A program made the translations under genes and the position numbers. Of a DNA stretch of 7,509 nucleotides, positions 5,269-7,509 are shown piece by piece. The notes under the pieces were generated by a model. That model worked only from the letters and a program-made list of their open reading frames with translations, ran no database searches and was not told the DNA's origin. The DNA is from Verrucomicrobiales bacterium (lineage in GTDB: Bacteria > Verrucomicrobiota > Verrucomicrobiia > Limisphaerales > UBA1096). Each line of letters starts with the position of its first letter. The first letter of the stretch is position 1. Location of the stretch: contig WTHH01000032.1 in NCBI GenBank assembly GCA_011523195.1, positions 1-7,509 of the forward strand, given 5' to 3'.

Positions 5269-6785
5269 CTGCACATCGTGTTTTTCACATGAAACAAACT
5301 ACTCTTTTTCTGACTGCCACGCTGCTTGGCCAAGCGCTGGTTTCCGGTGAATCGGTGACGGTTGATTCCCAGGCCGACTGGGAAAAAGCGATCGCGTCTT
5401 CGACCGGTGTTGCCGTCGAAAACGGCACGGTCTCGCCAATGGGCAAAACCGGACAACTCAAGACCAAGCTGAAACGATTCGACCGAAAGCGGTCCGCCCT
5501 GTCGCTGACGATTCGGCAATCTGCGGTTTGGCAGAACTGGAATCCGATCGAAAACCTTGGCCCGGCGAACCTGCGGGATGCCCCGGTGCTGCTGACCGTG
5601 GGGCCGGGCAACTATTGGATGTTCGGCCGTTACGGGAACAACAAGCCGAAGGCCAAGCGCTTGGCCAAGTTCACTCCGCAGGAGGCCAAGCTAGTGGGGT
5701 TCGACATGCCGCTGCAGACCACGCGCTTCCCGAACCAGTACAACGCCCCCGGCGGCCTCAATCCGGGGAAGGGCGGTTACCACGCTTGGCAGAGTCGCGA
5801 CATGAAAAACTGGGTGCACCATGGGCCGGTCACCGAGGGGTTTTCCCGCTGGGTTACCAGTGCCGAGTGGGTCGATGGCAAGGCGTACATTTACTACGAC
5901 TTCCCGAACGATCAGGATCCGCACGTGTACGTGGATAACAATCTTTTCGACGGTCTCCCCGGCAAAAACATGGGCATCGCCGTGGAGGATCCGTCGCACG
6001 GTTCGGACGCCGGTTTCATCCGCGACCTCGACGGCAACATGCACGTGATCATTGAGGATTGGGGAGCCATCAATGCCAGCAAGCGTTCGTGGGACTCGCC
6101 GGTCGCAGGTCATGCCGTGAGCTCGAACGGGTTGAACGGATTCAAGTTTCAAAAACCGGCGGTCGACAATCGCACCAAGCCAACCGGCAAAACTGCCACC
6201 TACCGGCATCCGCACTGGGCCAAGGAGGATCCCAAGCGGTTCAAGACCAACATTGCCGAGTACGAGGTGCACGAACCGGAGCAGGAAGCCTACGGTGACT
6301 GGGCCGCGATCTGCATCGGCGGCCAGTATTATCTCTTTGGTGACTACGATCCGATCGGCGGGCACAAGATGAGCGTCGGCTGGTTTACCTCGCCGTCGAT
6401 TGATCAGCCGTTCACCTGGTGCGACAAGATTGGCAACGGCCATCCCGACCCAGATATCGCCTTTGCCGAGGGGCAATTCTACCTCGCCACACAGCAGCAG
6501 ACCGACTACGTGAGCCCCGGCCCGTGGGTTGAGACGGTGACGGTCCGTGTCGGCTTGGACACCTCGAACGATGGGAAGATCGATCTATCGACGAACTGGA
6601 TCGAGGTCAAAGAGAGTTACGATTACATCAAGGGATTCTCCAAGCAGGTCAAGCGCGTTCCCGCCGCGCTCGATCTCTCAAAATTTCCCGACGGCTATGC
6701 ATTTCAGGTTGAACTGAAAATCGCCGACTCAACAGACAACAAATCCAAGCCGATCATCGAGAGTTTGGAGCTGACTTTCGAATAA
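5265..6785 (+). CDS. Secreted five-bladed beta-propeller glycoside hydrolase (GH43/GH117-like)
   Basis: This 506-residue protein has an N-terminal signal peptide (MTAHRVFHMKQTTLFLTATL, then LGQA). Its body shows repeated propeller-blade patterns: HAWQSRDMKNWVHHG near 173-187, AYIYYDF near 207-213 and YYLFGDYDP near 354-362. GHPDPDIAFAEGQFYLAT (392-409) follows the 'product display on strand' style of GH43, GH62 and GH117 enzymes. Asp212, His393, Asp395 and Asp397 are candidate active-site residues, but I cannot assign them. The last 75 residues form a beta-rich tail with a calcium-loop-like DTSNDGKID (432-440). In sulfatase-rich loci, relatives cleave terminal sugars from agar, carrageenan or similar chains. 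That role is inferred here. The start at 5265 is supported by GGAGG and the ATGA overlap with sulfatase 2. It could instead be a catalytically silent propeller binding protein. Confidence 0.7.
   Translation: MTAHRVFHMKQTTLFLTATLLGQALVSGESVTVDSQADWEKAIASSTGVAVENGTVSPMGKTGQLKTKLKRFDRKRSALSLTIRQSAVWQNWNPIENLGPANLRDAPVLLTVGPGNYWMFGRYGNNKPKAKRLAKFTPQEAKLVGFDMPLQTTRFPNQYNAPGGLNPGKGGYHAWQSRDMKNWVHHGPVTEGFSRWVTSAEWVDGKAYIYYDFPNDQDPHVYVDNNLFDGLPGKNMGIAVEDPSHGSDAGFIRDLDGNMHVIIEDWGAINASKRSWDSPVAGHAVSSNGLNGFKFQKPAVDNRTKPTGKTATYRHPHWAKEDPKRFKTNIAEYEVHEPEQEAYGDWAAICIGGQYYLFGDYDPIGGHKMSVGWFTSPSIDQPFTWCDKIGNGHPDPDIAFAEGQFYLATQQQTDYVSPGPWVETVTVRVGLDTSNDGKIDLSTNWIEVKESYDYIKGFSKQVKRVPAALDLSKFPDGYAFQVELKIADSTDNKSKPIIESLELTFE
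5326..5333. repeat. Iterated palindrome TTGGCCAA
   Basis: An exact copy lies in GCTTGGCCAAGCGC, encoding Leu-Gly-Gln-Ala (residues 21-24) in the signal peptide of the glycoside hydrolase. Confidence 0.8.
5661..5668. repeat. Iterated palindrome TTGGCCAA with preceding half-copy
   Basis: An exact copy within AAGGCCAAGCGCTTGGCCAAG (5650-5670) encodes the lysine-rich KAKRLAK in the mature glycoside hydrolase. Confidence 0.75.
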
Positions 6786-6795
6786 AACTTTTTTT

Positions 6796-7509
6796 ATGAG
6801 CATTACTGCACGTTTTACATCCCTCAAGGCCCTGTGCTCGCTGGGCATTCTGGCGTCTGGCCTGAGCGCACCTCAATTGTTTGGCCAAGCGAACAAGCCG
6901 AAGGTGAACAATGAAAAGCCCGGCAATCGTGGGCAGGTAAAGCGTGTGCATCCGCATGCGCTCAAGTTAATCCTGCAGGGCAATAAGGAGGAGGCGATTG
7001 CTTACCTGAAGGAGACGGCAGAATTCGCTGTGAACCCTGAGCACACCCAGATGCTGCTCGATATCGCCAACGGCAAATCCGACACGTGGAAGTACGATGC
7101 CAAGTCCTGGCCGTGGGAACGCGTACTGCCCAATACGTCACTGAAAAAGGATGCACCGACGGACAAATTCACCATCGCCTTCGGAGGTGGCTCTGGCTAC
7201 GTGCCCGAGAACGAGCGCGTTTGGAACACCATCGGCGCCCTTGAACCACGAGCGGTGTTGTTGCTAGGCGACAACGTGTACATCGACGATCCCCAGACGC
7301 CCGAGATGCAGCGGTTTCATTACTACCGACGCCAAAGCCAGCCGGAGTGGATGCGCTTGGCCAAGCGCGTGCCGATCTACGGCATCTGGGATGACCACGA
7401 CTTCACCACCAACGACGGCTGGGGCGGCCCCGCCATCGATGAGCCCAAGTGGAAGCGAGAGGTCTGGAAAATTTTCAAGGAAAACTACGACAACCCCTAC
7501 TGCGGTGGC
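6796..7509 (+). CDS. PhoD-like metallophosphatase, N-terminal part
   Basis: The frame is open from ATG 6796 to the window edge (238 residues), 10 bp after the glycoside hydrolase, separated only by a T-rich AACTTTTTTT and with no Shine-Dalgarno. Residues 1-32 form a signal peptide ending LFGQA. A charged, probably helical region (residues about 45-110) precedes the catalytic domain. PhoD-type metal-binding motifs are Gly158-Asp-Asn-Val-Tyr-Ile-Asp-Asp165 after the strand AVLLL, and Trp198-Asp-Asp-His-Asp202 after VPIYGI, followed by FTTND. The family hydrolyses phosphate mono- and diesters outside the cytoplasm using metal ions. The usual FGSC start of the domain reads AFGGGSGY (128-135), so the cysteine that binds iron in Bacillus subtilis PhoD is absent. 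The remaining ligands should lie beyond the window. Position in the locus suggests action on a phosphorylated glycan or phosphate scavenging during growth on it, an inference. Confidence 0.9.
   Translation, partial: MSITARFTSLKALCSLGILASGLSAPQLFGQANKPKVNNEKPGNRGQVKRVHPHALKLILQGNKEEAIAYLKETAEFAVNPEHTQMLLDIANGKSDTWKYDAKSWPWERVLPNTSLKKDAPTDKFTIAFGGGSGYVPENERVWNTIGALEPRAVLLLGDNVYIDDPQTPEMQRFHYYRRQSQPEWMRLAKRVPIYGIWDDHDFTTNDGWGGPAIDEPKWKREVWKIFKENYDNPYCGG
6881..6888. repeat. Iterated palindrome TTGGCCAA
   Basis: An exact copy followed by GCG encodes Phe-Gly-Gln-Ala (residues 29-32) at the predicted signal-peptide end of the PhoD-like protein. Confidence 0.8.
7353..7368. repeat. Longest iterated palindrome, GCGCTTGGCCAAGCGC
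   Basis: This is a perfect 16-bp palindrome centred on TTGGCCAA (7357-7364), read as Leu-Ala-Lys-Arg in the PhoD-like protein just before VPIYGIWDDHD. It is the best candidate for the full consensus of the iterated element. Confidence 0.85.

Noticed and set aside
1..7509. CRISPR array or inverted-repeat-bounded insertion sequence
   Set aside because: No regularly spaced repeats and no transposase are present. The short palindromes are irregularly spaced inside genes.

Overview
The window looks like chromosomal DNA of a free-living, probably marine bacterium of the Planctomycetota-Verrucomicrobiota group. This is inferred from two secreted formylglycine sulfatases next to a beta-propeller glycoside hydrolase and a PhoD-like phosphatase, a SOUL-type lipoprotein, and mostly absent Shine-Dalgarno sequences. 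No marker gene fixes the taxon.

Left part (1-2380), minus strand and visibly AT-richer: a tyrosine recombinase gene cut by the window edge (1-1038) has its GTG start inside a perfect 8-bp inverted repeat. It lies 54 bp downstream of an intact tRNA-Leu(UAG) gene (1093-1177). Next comes a small lipoprotein with a SOUL heme-binding domain (1313-1909). A truncated second tRNA-Leu follows (2190-2229), holding only the 5' half up to the anticodon loop. The two tRNA copies also share about 75 bp of diverged upstream DNA, so a roughly 1.05-kb segment carrying the SOUL gene is bounded by direct repeats. This is a tRNA-targeted integration hot spot that appears to have been used or rearranged more than once.

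Right part (2381-7509), plus strand and GC-richer: four co-directional genes with exported products. They are sulfatase 1 (2381-3892), sulfatase 2 (3979-5268), a five-bladed beta-propeller glycoside hydrolase (5265-6785, overlapping its neighbour by ATGA and carrying the only good Shine-Dalgarno site) and a PhoD-like metallophosphatase (6796 to the edge). The gaps are 86 bp, a 4-bp overlap and 10 bp, so the last three genes are probably one transcript. Together they look like part of a utilisation locus for a sulfated polysaccharide: the sulfatases remove sulfate esters, the propeller enzyme cleaves the sugar chain, and the phosphatase releases phosphate from an unknown ester.

The least expected signal is a short palindrome, TTGGCCAA, usually extended toward GCGCTTGGCCAAGCGC. 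Seven exact copies lie between 2418 and 7364, against about 0.1 expected in 7.5 kb of random sequence, and none lies in the left part. In the signal-peptide regions of three of the four exported proteins it is read in the frame giving Gly-Gln-Ala, which fits a signal peptidase I cleavage site. In mature regions it is read as Leu-Ala-Lys.
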